Below, in pieces: positions 53,885-62,418 of a DNA stretch of 64,000 nt. Source of the DNA: Microvirga sp052115485 (GTDB lineage: Bacteria; Pseudomonadota; Alphaproteobacteria; Rhizobiales; Beijerinckiaceae); NCBI RefSeq assembly GCF_052115485.1, contig NZ_JBFRGU010000003.1:62001-126000 (forward strand). Direction: 5' to 3'. The notes below the pieces were generated by a model. That model was not told the origin of the DNA and searched no databases. It saw nothing but the letters and a program-made list of their open reading frames with translations. Each line of letters opens with the position of its first letter. Positions within the stretch are counted from its first letter, which is position 1. Both the position numbers and the translations under genes were made by a program.

Positions 53885-55093
53885 CTACGCCGTATCATCC
53901 CGACGCGCGATCAGGAACAGGCGCGGAAAGCGCAGCAGAACCTTTCCGTCGAATTGCTGCGGATAGGCATGCGCGATTTCGGCCTCATAGAGAGCGAGAA
54001 ATTCCTTTTGCTCTGCCTCATCGAGTGGGTCGAGGAACGGCCGCAATCCTGTTCCCTTGACCCATTCCACGATAGCCCCCGCGCCATTGAGGCAATGGAC
54101 ATAGGTGGTGCGCCACAGGTCCACGGAGCATCCGGCCTGCCGCAGGCGAGTATAGTACTCACCGAACGATCCGATCGCCTCCCGCGCCGTCGCGGCGCCG
54201 GCGAGGCGACCGGCCCAGGGGCCTCGCGCGGCCACGTCCCGCATCAGGACATGCGTGGGCTCCTGTTGGTTGTCCGGCACCTGAATGGCAAGGCAACCGC
54301 CCGGATTGAGAGCTGAAACGAGACGCGGAAGAAGCATCGCGTGATCCGGGACCCATTGCAGGGCAGCATTGGCGAAGATCAAGTCGAAGCTCTCCGAGGG
54401 GCTCCAGGTCGCGATATCGTCCTTCTCGAAAATGAGGCCGGGGAGGCGCTGGCGTGCCTCCGCCAGCATGGCGAAGGACGAGTCGAGGCCCATGATCTCG
54501 GCATTCGGATAGCGCTTGACCAGAAGCTCTGTGCTGTTGCCCGGCCCACAACCGAGATCGATGCATCGTTTGGGATTCGAGAGCGGGACGTGGGCGAGAA
54601 GGTCGATGGCCGGGCGGGTCCTCTGCTCCTCGAACTTCAGATATTGGCCTGCGTTCCATTCGGGCACGGTCTGCCTCCTGTCGTCCCGGTGACGCGTCCC
54701 GTGAGCCTCGCCACCGTAACTTTCAAGGTGCCTTTCATACATGGCGGACCAGCTCTTGAGAACCGCCGCCACCATTCGCAGGCCGACATAGGCGCCAAGA
54801 CCTCCCTCCGCGAGCTTGAGAATGTCGGCATCCGTCTGAAGCAGTAGGGCATGCAGACCTGTGTAGACTGCAGCAGTCATCAGAGCGGTCGAGAGCGTCC
54901 AACCCCGGACCAGCCACGGGCCGGCGACACTGAAGATCGCCCCGGCCAAAAGGCCAAGCCCAAGTTGCTCGATGTGAAGAGCAAGATCCGGATTTTCATC
55001 CAGATGAAGCATCAGAGAGCGTTGGAAGACCAGGGCGATGCAATACAGCCCGACCGCAAGCGAAAACGCCCTGACAAGATATCGTGAAAGCAT
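53885..55093 (-). CDS. tam: Membrane domain fused to trans-aconitate 2-methyltransferase (Tam), with an internal start
   Basis: The frame from ATG 55093 gives 402 residues: four membrane helices (about 7-125), a short hydrophilic linker, then a complete SAM-dependent methyltransferase from about residue 143 with motif I CIDLGCGPGNST, MGLDSSFAMLAEARQRLPGL and FANAALQWVPDHAMLLPRL. The methyltransferase alone (260 residues, starting at PEWNAGQYLKFEEQRTRPAI) is the normal size for Tam, which methylates trans-aconitate. Right before it lies AGGAGG and six bases later GTG 54667, a better start than that of the membrane part. Usually a small membrane protein and tam are separate genes; here no stop lies between. 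Confidence 0.87.
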   Translation of the reverse strand: MLSRYLVRAFSLAVGLYCIALVFQRSLMLHLDENPDLALHIEQLGLGLLAGAIFSVAGPWLVRGWTLSTALMTAAVYTGLHALLLQTDADILKLAEGGLGAYVGLRMVAAVLKSWSAMYERHLESYGGEAHGTRHRDDRRQTVPEWNAGQYLKFEEQRTRPAIDLLAHVPLSNPKRCIDLGCGPGNSTELLVKRYPNAEIMGLDSSFAMLAEARQRLPGLIFEKDDIATWSPSESFDLIFANAALQWVPDHAMLLPRLVSALNPGGCLAIQVPDNQQEPTHVLMRDVAARGPWAGRLAGAATAREAIGSFGEYYTRLRQAGCSVDLWRTTYVHCLNGAGAIVEWVKGTGLRPFLDPLDEAEQKEFLALYEAEIAHAYPQQFDGKVLLRFPRLFLIARRDDTA

Positions 55094-55286
55094 CGTTCCC
55101 CCCGACCTTTTGGTCGGCATGCATAGGGGCTCGATCCGGCGTGAGGCTTGCATCGAGGAACTGCGGCGCATCATTTGCCGGTTGAAAATGTTGTGCCCCT
55201 GTTCTTGGATTGAACGCGCGCTGGCCTTATGGAAGGCTTCCAATTGTCTGAAACCAGAGCCACGTGGGCTCAATCGCGAGTCGGCC

Positions 55287-56006
55287 GTGCTGCAACCGAG
55301 GATTCTGATCTGTGGCGACAGTGCCTTGTCCATTGAGTTCGGGGACGCCATCGACCCCGAACTCAATGCAAGGGTGCTCGCGCTCGACGAAATCTTACGG
55401 GAAAATTCGCCGATAGGCCTGATCGAGACCGTGCCGACCTATCGTTCGCTGATGGTGCATTTCGATCCGGTACTAACCGATTACGCGGGCCTTGCGGCGC
55501 TTCTGATCGACAAGGCGCAATCGCTGACGTCGTCCGTAAGTGCTGGGCGGCGATGGAAAGTGCCGGTTGTTTATGGTGGCCCGTTTGGGGTTGATCTGGA
55601 GGAGTTCGCCGGGCGGCATGGGTTGTCGCCCGAACAGGTGATCGAGCGACATTCGCAAGCCGTCTATCGGATCTACATGATCGGCTTTCTGCCGGGCTTT
55701 GCCTATCTCGGTGGGCTCGATCCCTCTCTGGCGACGCCGAGACGTACGCAGCCGCGGGCGAAAATTCCGAGCGGCTCCATCGCTGTCGGGGGTGCTCAGG
55801 CGGCCATCGGGTCCGTTGAAGGGCCAAGCGGGTGGCACCTTCTTGGGCGCACTCCGGTGCGCAGCTACGATCCGAAACGCGATCCGATTTTTCTTTTTGA
55901 GGCCGGAGACGAGATTGTTTTCGAACCTATCGATCCAGCGCGATGGGATGCGTTGGAGCAAGCTGCAAATGCCGGTGAGCCCGTGGCGGAGTTGATCGCG
56001 CCATGA
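55287..56006 (+). CDS. pxpB: 5-oxoprolinase subunit PxpB (KipI-like)
   Basis: 239 residues. Part of the PxpABC complex that opens 5-oxoproline (pyroglutamate) to glutamate with ATP. The GFLPGFAYLGGLDPSLATPR motif (about 132-151) and GGAQAAIGSVEGPSGWHLLG near the end are typical of KipI/PxpB. GTG 55287 is chosen since it begins at the conserved RILICGDSALSIEFGD; longer readings add a basic segment unlike the family. Overlaps pxpC by four bases (ATGA). Confidence 0.92.
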   Translation: MLQPRILICGDSALSIEFGDAIDPELNARVLALDEILRENSPIGLIETVPTYRSLMVHFDPVLTDYAGLAALLIDKAQSLTSSVSAGRRWKVPVVYGGPFGVDLEEFAGRHGLSPEQVIERHSQAVYRIYMIGFLPGFAYLGGLDPSLATPRRTQPRAKIPSGSIAVGGAQAAIGSVEGPSGWHLLGRTPVRSYDPKRDPIFLFEAGDEIVFEPIDPARWDALEQAANAGEPVAELIAP

Positions 56007-57025
56007 CCGATCTCATCGTGAAATCCTGCGGGCCGATGACGACGCTGCAGGATCGCGGCCGCTTCGGCTATCAGCGCTTCGGCGTCTCGCCGTCCGGCGC
56101 CATGGACATGCGAGCACTGGCTCTCGCCAATGCGCTGGTCGGCAATGCCACGGATCTTGCAGCAATCGAGTTCATGAATCTCGGCGGCGCTTTCACCTGC
56201 GAGGGGGGCGATTTGCGTCTCGCCGTTGCGGGTGCGGGTGCGACGCTCAGCATCGAAGGCGTGGTCGTGCCGCCGCAGACAGCAGCTCACTTGCGCGAAG
56301 GCGAAACCGCGCAAGTGAGTCACACGCGCAGTGGCACGTTCACCTATCTCGCGATTGGGGGAGGCTTTTCTATTGAACCTCAGCTCGGGAGCCTTTCCCT
56401 GCATCTGCGCTCGCATCTCGGGGGCTTGCACGGAGAGCCGTTAAGGGCCGGCGACAGATTCCCCTGCAGATCGGACGGCCAGGAGGCCTTGTTTCACGAC
56501 CCCGTCGAGTTGTCCGAAGAGGAGGGCCCGATCCGCGTCATGTTGGGGCCGCAGGACGATTATTTTTCCGAAGAGGGCTTGCGCACTTTCCTCGAAGAGG
56601 AGTTCACGATCAGCCCGCAGGCCGACCGCATGGGCTTTCAGCTTGCGGGGCCGCAGATCGAGCATGCGCGCGGGTTCAACATCGTCTCGGACGGTATTAT
56701 CGCCGGACATATTCAGGTGCCGGGCAGCGGTCTGCCGATCGTCCTGATGCGCGACCGGCAGACGGCCGGAGGCTATCCGAAAATCGCGACGGTCATCAGT
56801 GCCGACCTCAATCGTTTCGCGCAGATGCGGCCGGGACAAGCGGTGCGTTTTCGCCGTGTCGAAAGAGGGGAGGCGGTCGTTGCCGCAATCGCCTTGCGCG
56901 ATTGGATCGAAGAGCTTCCTAGCCGGGTTGTTCCCGTCCGGTTTGCTTTGACGACCGAGCATCTCCTCGGCACCAACCTCATCGGCGGTATGGTCAGCGC
57001 TTTGCCGGAAGCGCCGATCACCTGA
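56003..57025 (+). CDS. pxpC: 5-oxoprolinase subunit PxpC (KipA-like)
   Basis: 340 residues: conserved N terminus IVKSCGPMTTLQDRGRFGYQ, then RFGVSPSGAMDMRALALANA and the C-terminal signature DGIIAGHIQVPGSGLPIVLM with DRQTAGGYPKIATVISADLN. It is the biotin-dependent-carboxylase-related subunit of 5-oxoprolinase. Start fixed by the ATGA overlap with pxpB. It converges on pxpA, leaving six bases between stops. Confidence 0.95.
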   Translation: MTDLIVKSCGPMTTLQDRGRFGYQRFGVSPSGAMDMRALALANALVGNATDLAAIEFMNLGGAFTCEGGDLRLAVAGAGATLSIEGVVVPPQTAAHLREGETAQVSHTRSGTFTYLAIGGGFSIEPQLGSLSLHLRSHLGGLHGEPLRAGDRFPCRSDGQEALFHDPVELSEEEGPIRVMLGPQDDYFSEEGLRTFLEEEFTISPQADRMGFQLAGPQIEHARGFNIVSDGIIAGHIQVPGSGLPIVLMRDRQTAGGYPKIATVISADLNRFAQMRPGQAVRFRRVERGEAVVAAIALRDWIEELPSRVVPVRFALTTEHLLGTNLIGGMVSALPEAPIT

Positions 57026-57031
57026 AGAGAA

Positions 57032-57796
57032 TTATCTTTTCGCAAAGGCTGCGATGGTGACGCCCGCCGCTTCCAATCTTTCGCGAATGACCTTGGCCAT
57101 CGTCACAGCGCTCGGCGTATCCCCATGAACGCAGATGGTATCGATGGTGACATCGAGACGCTTGCCGCTGACCGAGCGGATCGCGCGATCCTCGATCATG
57201 CGCAGCACATGGGTCGCTGCTTCTTCCGGATCGTGGATGACGGATCCGGGAACCCGGCGACTGGTGAGGTTGAACGTGTCGTCATAGGTGCGGTCCGCAT
57301 AAGCCTCGAGAGCGAATGGCAGATCGAGTTTTCGCGCGGCCCGCTCGGTCGCCATGCCCGGCATCGCCATGTAGATCAGATCCCGGTCGATGGCCTTGAT
57401 GGCACGTCCGATGGCGAGCGCGAGGTCGTCGTCCTCGGCCGCCATGTTGGCCAGGGCGCCATGGGTCTTCACATGGGTCATCCGATGGCCCGCAAGCGTG
57501 GCCATGGCCTGGAAGGCGCCGATCTGATAGGCGACCATCTTCTCGATGTCGGCGGCGCTGTCGCCCTTGATGACACGCCTTCCGAAGCCCCAGAGATCGT
57601 TGAAACCCGGATGCGCGCCGATGGCGACATTCTTGCGCTTCGCCTCGGCAGCGGTGGCATGCATGATGACGGGATCGCCCGCGTGAAAGCCGCAGGCCAC
57701 ATTGGCGGTGGTGACGATGTCGAGCATGGCGTTGTCGTCGCCCATGCTCCAGGGCCCGAAACCTTCCCCGAGATCCGAATTCAGATCGACCTTCAT
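57032..57796 (-). CDS. pxpA: 5-oxoprolinase subunit PxpA (LamB/YcsF family)
   Basis: 254 residues starting MKVDLNSDLGEGFGPWSMGD. LamB/YcsF motifs: VACGFHAGDPVIMHATAAEA, IGAHPGFNDLWGFGRRVI and VKTHGALANMA. Subunit of the same enzyme as PxpBC, but encoded on the opposite strand and convergent, so the three are not in one operon here. Longer readings upstream of 57796 have no family similarity. Confidence 0.94.
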   Translation of the reverse strand: MKVDLNSDLGEGFGPWSMGDDNAMLDIVTTANVACGFHAGDPVIMHATAAEAKRKNVAIGAHPGFNDLWGFGRRVIKGDSAADIEKMVAYQIGAFQAMATLAGHRMTHVKTHGALANMAAEDDDLALAIGRAIKAIDRDLIYMAMPGMATERAARKLDLPFALEAYADRTYDDTFNLTSRRVPGSVIHDPEEAATHVLRMIEDRAIRSVSGKRLDVTIDTICVHGDTPSAVTMAKVIRERLEAAGVTIAAFAKR

Positions 57797-57969
57797 TTCA
57801 TCAGTCCCTCGCAGCCCTTCCAAGACTCGGCAATCGCCTTTGACGCTTCTGTTAGCATGTTCGGTGACGAAGGTGGATCTATCGTCGTCGAACAATGTTC
57901 GCTAAGGAGGGCCGACGCAGACGCTGAAAATGAATCGGCTGCGGATGTCCTGCCAGGAGCCTTTCGTCA

Positions 57970-59004
57970 ATGGCTGCTTCAAATCGCGATGAGCGCTCGA
58001 AGCCGGAACGCGCGGCCCGTGGTTTCGTGACCTCGGCCGATGTGGCGCGTCTGGCTGGCGTTTCCCGCTCTGCGGTGTCGCGGACCTTCACGCCCGGCGC
58101 AAGCGTCTCGACCGATGTGCGCGAGCGCGTTCAAGAGGCTGCCAAGGCCTTGGGATATCGGGTCAACCGCCTCGCGCGAAGCCTCATCAGCGAACAATCC
58201 AATCTGGTCGGCGTCGTCGGCTCCAATCTCTCCACGCCCTTCATGGCGCGCCAGCTCGATCAACTGAGCCTGGCGCTTCTGAAGCGGAGCATGCAATGCC
58301 TCTTGCTCAACGCGGCGGAGGCGGAGCAGGGGATTTCGTCGCTGATTGAGCTCATTCTCGAATTTCGCGTGCGCGCCATCGTCATTCTGTCGGGTGCTCC
58401 GCCATCCGCGATCATCGACGAGTGCCTTGCCAATGGCGTGCGCGTCATTCTGGTCAACCGTAAGGCGGATGACGCTGCGACGGATACGATCATCAGCGAC
58501 GACATTCGCGGTACCGAGCTGGTCGCGGAGAGGTTTTTGCGAGCCGGCTGCAAGCGTGTCGGCGTCGTCAGCAGCGGCGCGGGAACGCCCAGTCAGACGC
58601 GTCGCCGCGAGAGATTCCTCTCCTTCATGGCTGAGGCGGGCCTGATAACGGTTCAATGGGCCAAGGGCGACACCACCTACGACACCGGCGTGCTGGCGGC
58701 GCGGGAGCTGCTGGCCCAGAATAAGCTCGACGGCGTGTTCTGCGTCACCGATCTTATCGCACTCGGCTTTCTGGATGGTGCGCGCGAGCTTGGCCGGAAA
58801 GTGCCGGAGGATTTGTCGGTCATCGGCTTCGATGACATTCCGCAATCGAGCTGGTCGCCCTACCGGTTGACGACCATTCGCCAGTCCTTGAGCGATCTGA
58901 CGGAATCGGTTGTCGCGGCCATCGAACGCGAAAGCGATGAGGGTGCTCCGATCATCCATCGCATCCTGCCCGTCGAGCTTGTCGAGCGCGACACAACTCC
59001 TTGA
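57970..59004 (+). CDS. LacI-family transcriptional regulator
   Basis: 344 residues. N-terminal HTH FVTSADVARLAGVSRSAVSR (about 19-38) with hinge segment YRVNRLARSLIS, then a periplasmic-binding-protein-like sensor domain (VGVVGSNLSTPFMARQLDQL, FLRAGCKRVGVVSSG, FCVTDLIALGFLDGARELGR, DLSVIGFDDIPQSSWSPYRL). The ligand is probably a sugar or related compound. A perfect 14-bp palindrome lies just downstream at 59050-59063, ahead of the ABC importer operon, which it very likely controls. Divergent from pxpA. Confidence 0.92.
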   Translation: MAASNRDERSKPERAARGFVTSADVARLAGVSRSAVSRTFTPGASVSTDVRERVQEAAKALGYRVNRLARSLISEQSNLVGVVGSNLSTPFMARQLDQLSLALLKRSMQCLLLNAAEAEQGISSLIELILEFRVRAIVILSGAPPSAIIDECLANGVRVILVNRKADDAATDTIISDDIRGTELVAERFLRAGCKRVGVVSSGAGTPSQTRRRERFLSFMAEAGLITVQWAKGDTTYDTGVLAARELLAQNKLDGVFCVTDLIALGFLDGARELGRKVPEDLSVIGFDDIPQSSWSPYRLTTIRQSLSDLTESVVAAIERESDEGAPIIHRILPVELVERDTTP

Positions 59005-59049
59005 ATATCAAGTCATTTTTAGCCCGTAAAATTTCTTCTTGCCAAAAAT

Positions 59050-59063
59050 TGCACACGTGTGCA
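59050..59063. promoter_or_regulatory. LacI-type operator candidate 1
   Basis: TGCACACGTGTGCA, a perfect 14-bp palindrome with the central CG usual in LacI-family sites. It lies 140 bp before the importer start and just after the LacI gene. Confidence 0.65.
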
Positions 59064-59151
59064 GTCTAGCAACGCTTCCCATTAGGTAACCCCTGCTGGG
59101 CAAACACGGCCGCGTGGGATGCAAAATTTCCTGCACAAAAGAGCCGGTGAT

Positions 59152-59165
59152 TGGAAACGCTTTCG
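59152..59165. promoter_or_regulatory. LacI-type operator candidate 2
   Basis: TGGAAACGCTTTCG has the GAAANCGNTTTC-like form of LacI/CcpA-class sites, within 50 bp of the permease start. It may act with the palindrome at 59050, about 100 bp upstream. Confidence 0.55.
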
Positions 59166-59200
59166 GCACGCGAAAACGCGGTCGCGAGAAGGAGGACGTC

Positions 59201-61033
59201 ATGAGCAGTTCGGCCCAGCCGGCAGGTTTTTCGGCTGTCCAAAAATCCGGAGCATCGGCACGGCGCCTGTGGAATTTCCTTTCCCAGCCTGAGCGCATTC
59301 TCGGTATTTTGCTGGCCGTCATTCTCGGTGCGCTGGTGCTGGTGCCGCTCTTCGAATTGCTGCGCGAAACCTTCACCGTTCAGTCTTATGATAAGGCTTA
59401 TCTGCCGAAGGCGCAGCCGGGCGATCTCACGCTGTTTCACTACGAGCGCGTCTTCGCGGGTCGCTTGTCATGGGCGATCTTCTACAAGCCGTTTTTGAAT
59501 TCTCTCGTCACCGCGTTCGGCGCGACAATCATCTGCCTTTCGTTCGGCACTGGGCTCGCCTGGCTCGTGGTCCGCACGAACATCCCGTTCCGCAACACGC
59601 TGCATACGCTCGTGATGATCCCTTACATGCTGCCGTCCTGGGTGCTGGCGCTGGCGTGGATCACGTTCTTCAAGAACGATCGTATCGGCGGCGCGTCGGG
59701 CGCGTTCGCCTACTTCTTCGGCGTACAGCCGCCGGATTGGATCGCCTATGGGCCGATCCCGATCATCATCTGCCTGTCGTTGCACTACTACGTCTATTCC
59801 TACCTCTCCGTTTCGAGCTCGCTGACCAGCGTCGATAGTCAGTTGGAAGAAGCGGGAGCCATGTCCGGGCTTTCGCGCATCAAGCAGCTGTTGTGGATCA
59901 CCATGCCGCTCTTGCTGCCCGCCATCGGATCGGCCGTGGTGATGACTTTCATCCGCGTCGTCGGCTCCTTCGGCACACCCGCGGTGCTCGGAATGCCGGT
60001 GCGCTACTATGTGCTGCCGACGCAGATCTATGCGGCCATGGGCACGCGCAATGCCGGCGACGGTTTTCTCCTGGCGCTCGTGCTCGTCGTGCTCGCGTGC
60101 CTGTTCATCTACATCAATCAGCGCCTGATCGGCGTCCGCAAAAGCTTTGTCACTCTCTCCGGCAAAGGCTTTCGCTCAAAGGAAGTCGATCTCGGTCGCT
60201 GGCGTTGGCCCCTCTTCACCCTGGTCATGGTGATGATGGCGGCCGCCGTCGCATTTCCCGTCGTGCTGCTCGTGCTGCAATCGCTCGTCAAGACGGCGGG
60301 CAACTACAGCCTCAGCAATCTGACCCTGCATTACTGGATCGGCGGTGGAGGAGAGGGGGTCGATCCGCTTCAGGCCGCACTCGTCGACAACAGCAACATT
60401 CTCGATGCGACCTGGAACAGCCTGCGCCTTGCCTTCCTGACTGCGTTGACGACGGGCATCTTCGGGTTCCTCATCGGTTATGTGGTGGTCAGAACACGCG
60501 GCTCGTTGACCTCCCGCGCGTTGGAGCTCGTGTCCTTCCTGCCATACATCTTCCCCGCACTCGCATTTGGCGCGATCTATATTGGCATGTTCGCGCGGCC
60601 TGTCGGTCCGTTCCCGGCGCTCTACGGTACCTTTGCACTGCTCGTCCTGATCTGCTCGGTGAAGACACTGCCCTTCACGGCACGCACCGGCATCGCGGCA
60701 CTTCTCCAGATCGACAAATCTCTGGAGGAGGCGGCGCGGGTTCAGGGGATTGGCTGGTTCCGGCGCATGCTGCGGATCATCGTGCCCATCGCCGCAGGCG
60801 GACTCATGTCCGGCATGTTGCTCAGCTTCATCAGCATCATGCGTGAATTGTCGCTGATCGTGCTCCTCGTCACACCGTCGAACAACGTGCTCGCGGGTGT
60901 CATCTACAACTACCAGAGCCAGGACATGCCGCAGCTCGTCGGTGTGGCGACTGTGCTCCTCGTCGCGCTCGTGATCGTCATCAACCTGATCATCCGCGTG
61001 GTGACGAAGAAGGCGAAGATCGGGGCGATCTGA
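59201..61033 (+). CDS. ABC transporter fused permease (ferric/2-aminoethylphosphonate type)
   Basis: 610 residues with two successive permease modules of six helices each. Coupling loops: EEAGAMSGLSRIKQLLWITM (about 221-240) and LEEAARVQGIGWFRRMLRII (about 508-527). This fused FbpB-like arrangement is used for iron, phosphonate and some sugar-phosphate importers. ATG 59201 is preceded by GAAGGAGG at good spacing. First gene of the LacI-associated operon. Confidence 0.92.
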   Translation: MSSSAQPAGFSAVQKSGASARRLWNFLSQPERILGILLAVILGALVLVPLFELLRETFTVQSYDKAYLPKAQPGDLTLFHYERVFAGRLSWAIFYKPFLNSLVTAFGATIICLSFGTGLAWLVVRTNIPFRNTLHTLVMIPYMLPSWVLALAWITFFKNDRIGGASGAFAYFFGVQPPDWIAYGPIPIIICLSLHYYVYSYLSVSSSLTSVDSQLEEAGAMSGLSRIKQLLWITMPLLLPAIGSAVVMTFIRVVGSFGTPAVLGMPVRYYVLPTQIYAAMGTRNAGDGFLLALVLVVLACLFIYINQRLIGVRKSFVTLSGKGFRSKEVDLGRWRWPLFTLVMVMMAAAVAFPVVLLVLQSLVKTAGNYSLSNLTLHYWIGGGGEGVDPLQAALVDNSNILDATWNSLRLAFLTALTTGIFGFLIGYVVVRTRGSLTSRALELVSFLPYIFPALAFGAIYIGMFARPVGPFPALYGTFALLVLICSVKTLPFTARTGIAALLQIDKSLEEAARVQGIGWFRRMLRIIVPIAAGGLMSGMLLSFISIMRELSLIVLLVTPSNNVLAGVIYNYQSQDMPQLVGVATVLLVALVIVINLIIRVVTKKAKIGAI

Positions 61034-61070
61034 TCGTTACAGAACCATAAGAAGCAAACGGAGGAAACCT

Positions 61071-62312
61071 ATGACGACGTCAAAATCCGGAACCCTGAGA
61101 ACATGGCTCGCTGCAGGTGCAATCGCCGCCTCTTTTGCCGCGCCGGCACTCGCGCAAAAAGCCGATCCGAAATTCGACGCCTGGCTACAGAAAAGCCAGC
61201 TCGGCCCGTTCCAGAAGAATGAAAAGTGGGACGAGGTTGTCGCCAACGCAAAGAAGGAAGGCGAGGTGGTCGTCTATTCCTCGACCGGTACGATGATGAA
61301 GGTCGCGGAGGATTTCGCGAAGGCCTATCCCGAAATCAAGGTGAAGGCCTACGATCTCGGCTCGGAGAAGACCATCGAGAAGGTCGTGCGCGAGCAGCAG
61401 GCGGGCGTTTATGCGGCCGACGTGGTCTATACGGGCGGCACCGAGCAGATGGTCTTCGATCTTCTGCCGAACCACCGCATCGTGAACTATGTTCCTTCAT
61501 ATCTCGTCGACCGCATTCCGCAGGAACATCGCGAACCGCTTCTGACGCACGTCATCGAGGCCTATGGCATCTTCTACAACGCGGAGGCGAATCCGCAGCC
61601 GCCGATCAAGAACATCTGGGAATTGACCGAGCCGCAATGGAAGGGCCGCTTCTCCATGAAGTCGCCCGCCGGATCGTTGACCACGCTCATGACACTGGCC
61701 GCTATTGTCGAGCACTCGGACACGATGGCGAAAACCTATGAAAAGCATGCGGGCAAGAAACTGCAATTGTCGGCCGGCATCGAGAATGCAGGCTATGAGT
61801 TTCTGCATCGTCTGATCGCGAACGACATCGTGATTTCCGACAACAGCTCGAAGATCGCGACGGCGGTCGGCCTTCGTGGGCAGGCCAAGCCCCCGCTGGC
61901 GTTCTCGGTCATTCATTACCTGACGAAGAACCAGACGGACAATTACGCCAACGCGATTCCTTACGATCTGGAACCGGCGGCGCTCTATTCCTACCCGACC
62001 TATGTGACGGTCGCCGGCCAGGCCCCGCATCCGAATGCCGCGAAGCTCTATGTGGCCTTCTTGATGGGTAGTAAGGATCTGAACGCGCAGTCGGAGTTGA
62101 AGCAGCCGTTCCGCTCGGGCAAATCGCTCGAATTGCTGCAAGGCATGGCCTCCTTCTATCAGGTCGGCACCTTCTCGCCGCGCACGGACGTTCCGCCTCC
62201 GCCGTTCAGCGAGGCGTGGCCGACCGCGAAGAAGCTGACCGCGTCGCCGGAATTCGTGAAGGACAACATCGCGAAGATCAGCGACTTCTGGCTCGCCGAA
62301 ACCAGCCGATAA
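61071..62312 (+). CDS. ABC transporter binding protein (extracellular solute-binding, ferric type)
   Basis: 413 residues with a Sec signal (TWLAAGAIAASFAAPALA, cleaved before QKADPKF). The mature body follows the FbpA-like fold: EVVVYSSTGTMMKVAEDFAK, ADVVYTGGTEQMVFDLL. No iron-binding Tyr-Tyr pair at the usual C-terminal place, so iron is not assured. GAGGA lies seven bases before ATG 61071. Confidence 0.88.
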   Translation: MTTSKSGTLRTWLAAGAIAASFAAPALAQKADPKFDAWLQKSQLGPFQKNEKWDEVVANAKKEGEVVVYSSTGTMMKVAEDFAKAYPEIKVKAYDLGSEKTIEKVVREQQAGVYAADVVYTGGTEQMVFDLLPNHRIVNYVPSYLVDRIPQEHREPLLTHVIEAYGIFYNAEANPQPPIKNIWELTEPQWKGRFSMKSPAGSLTTLMTLAAIVEHSDTMAKTYEKHAGKKLQLSAGIENAGYEFLHRLIANDIVISDNSSKIATAVGLRGQAKPPLAFSVIHYLTKNQTDNYANAIPYDLEPAALYSYPTYVTVAGQAPHPNAAKLYVAFLMGSKDLNAQSELKQPFRSGKSLELLQGMASFYQVGTFSPRTDVPPPPFSEAWPTAKKLTASPEFVKDNIAKISDFWLAETSR

Positions 62313-62321
62313 GATCCCTCT

Positions 62322-62392
62322 AAAGCATGATCAGAACAAGCGGAAACCGGTTGTTCGTCCGGATCATGCGGCAACAAGAAATCAAGTTCTAG
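62322..62392. repeat. Interspersed hairpin element, copy 4
   Basis: AAGCATGATCAGAACAAGCG, GGAAACCGGTTGTTCGTCC and GGATCATGCGGC match the core of the element at 51677. It lies between two genes of one operon and lacks most of the tail hairpin. Confidence 0.75.
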
Positions 62393-62418
62393 CGCGGCTT
62401 TCGAACGAGAGAGTGCCC

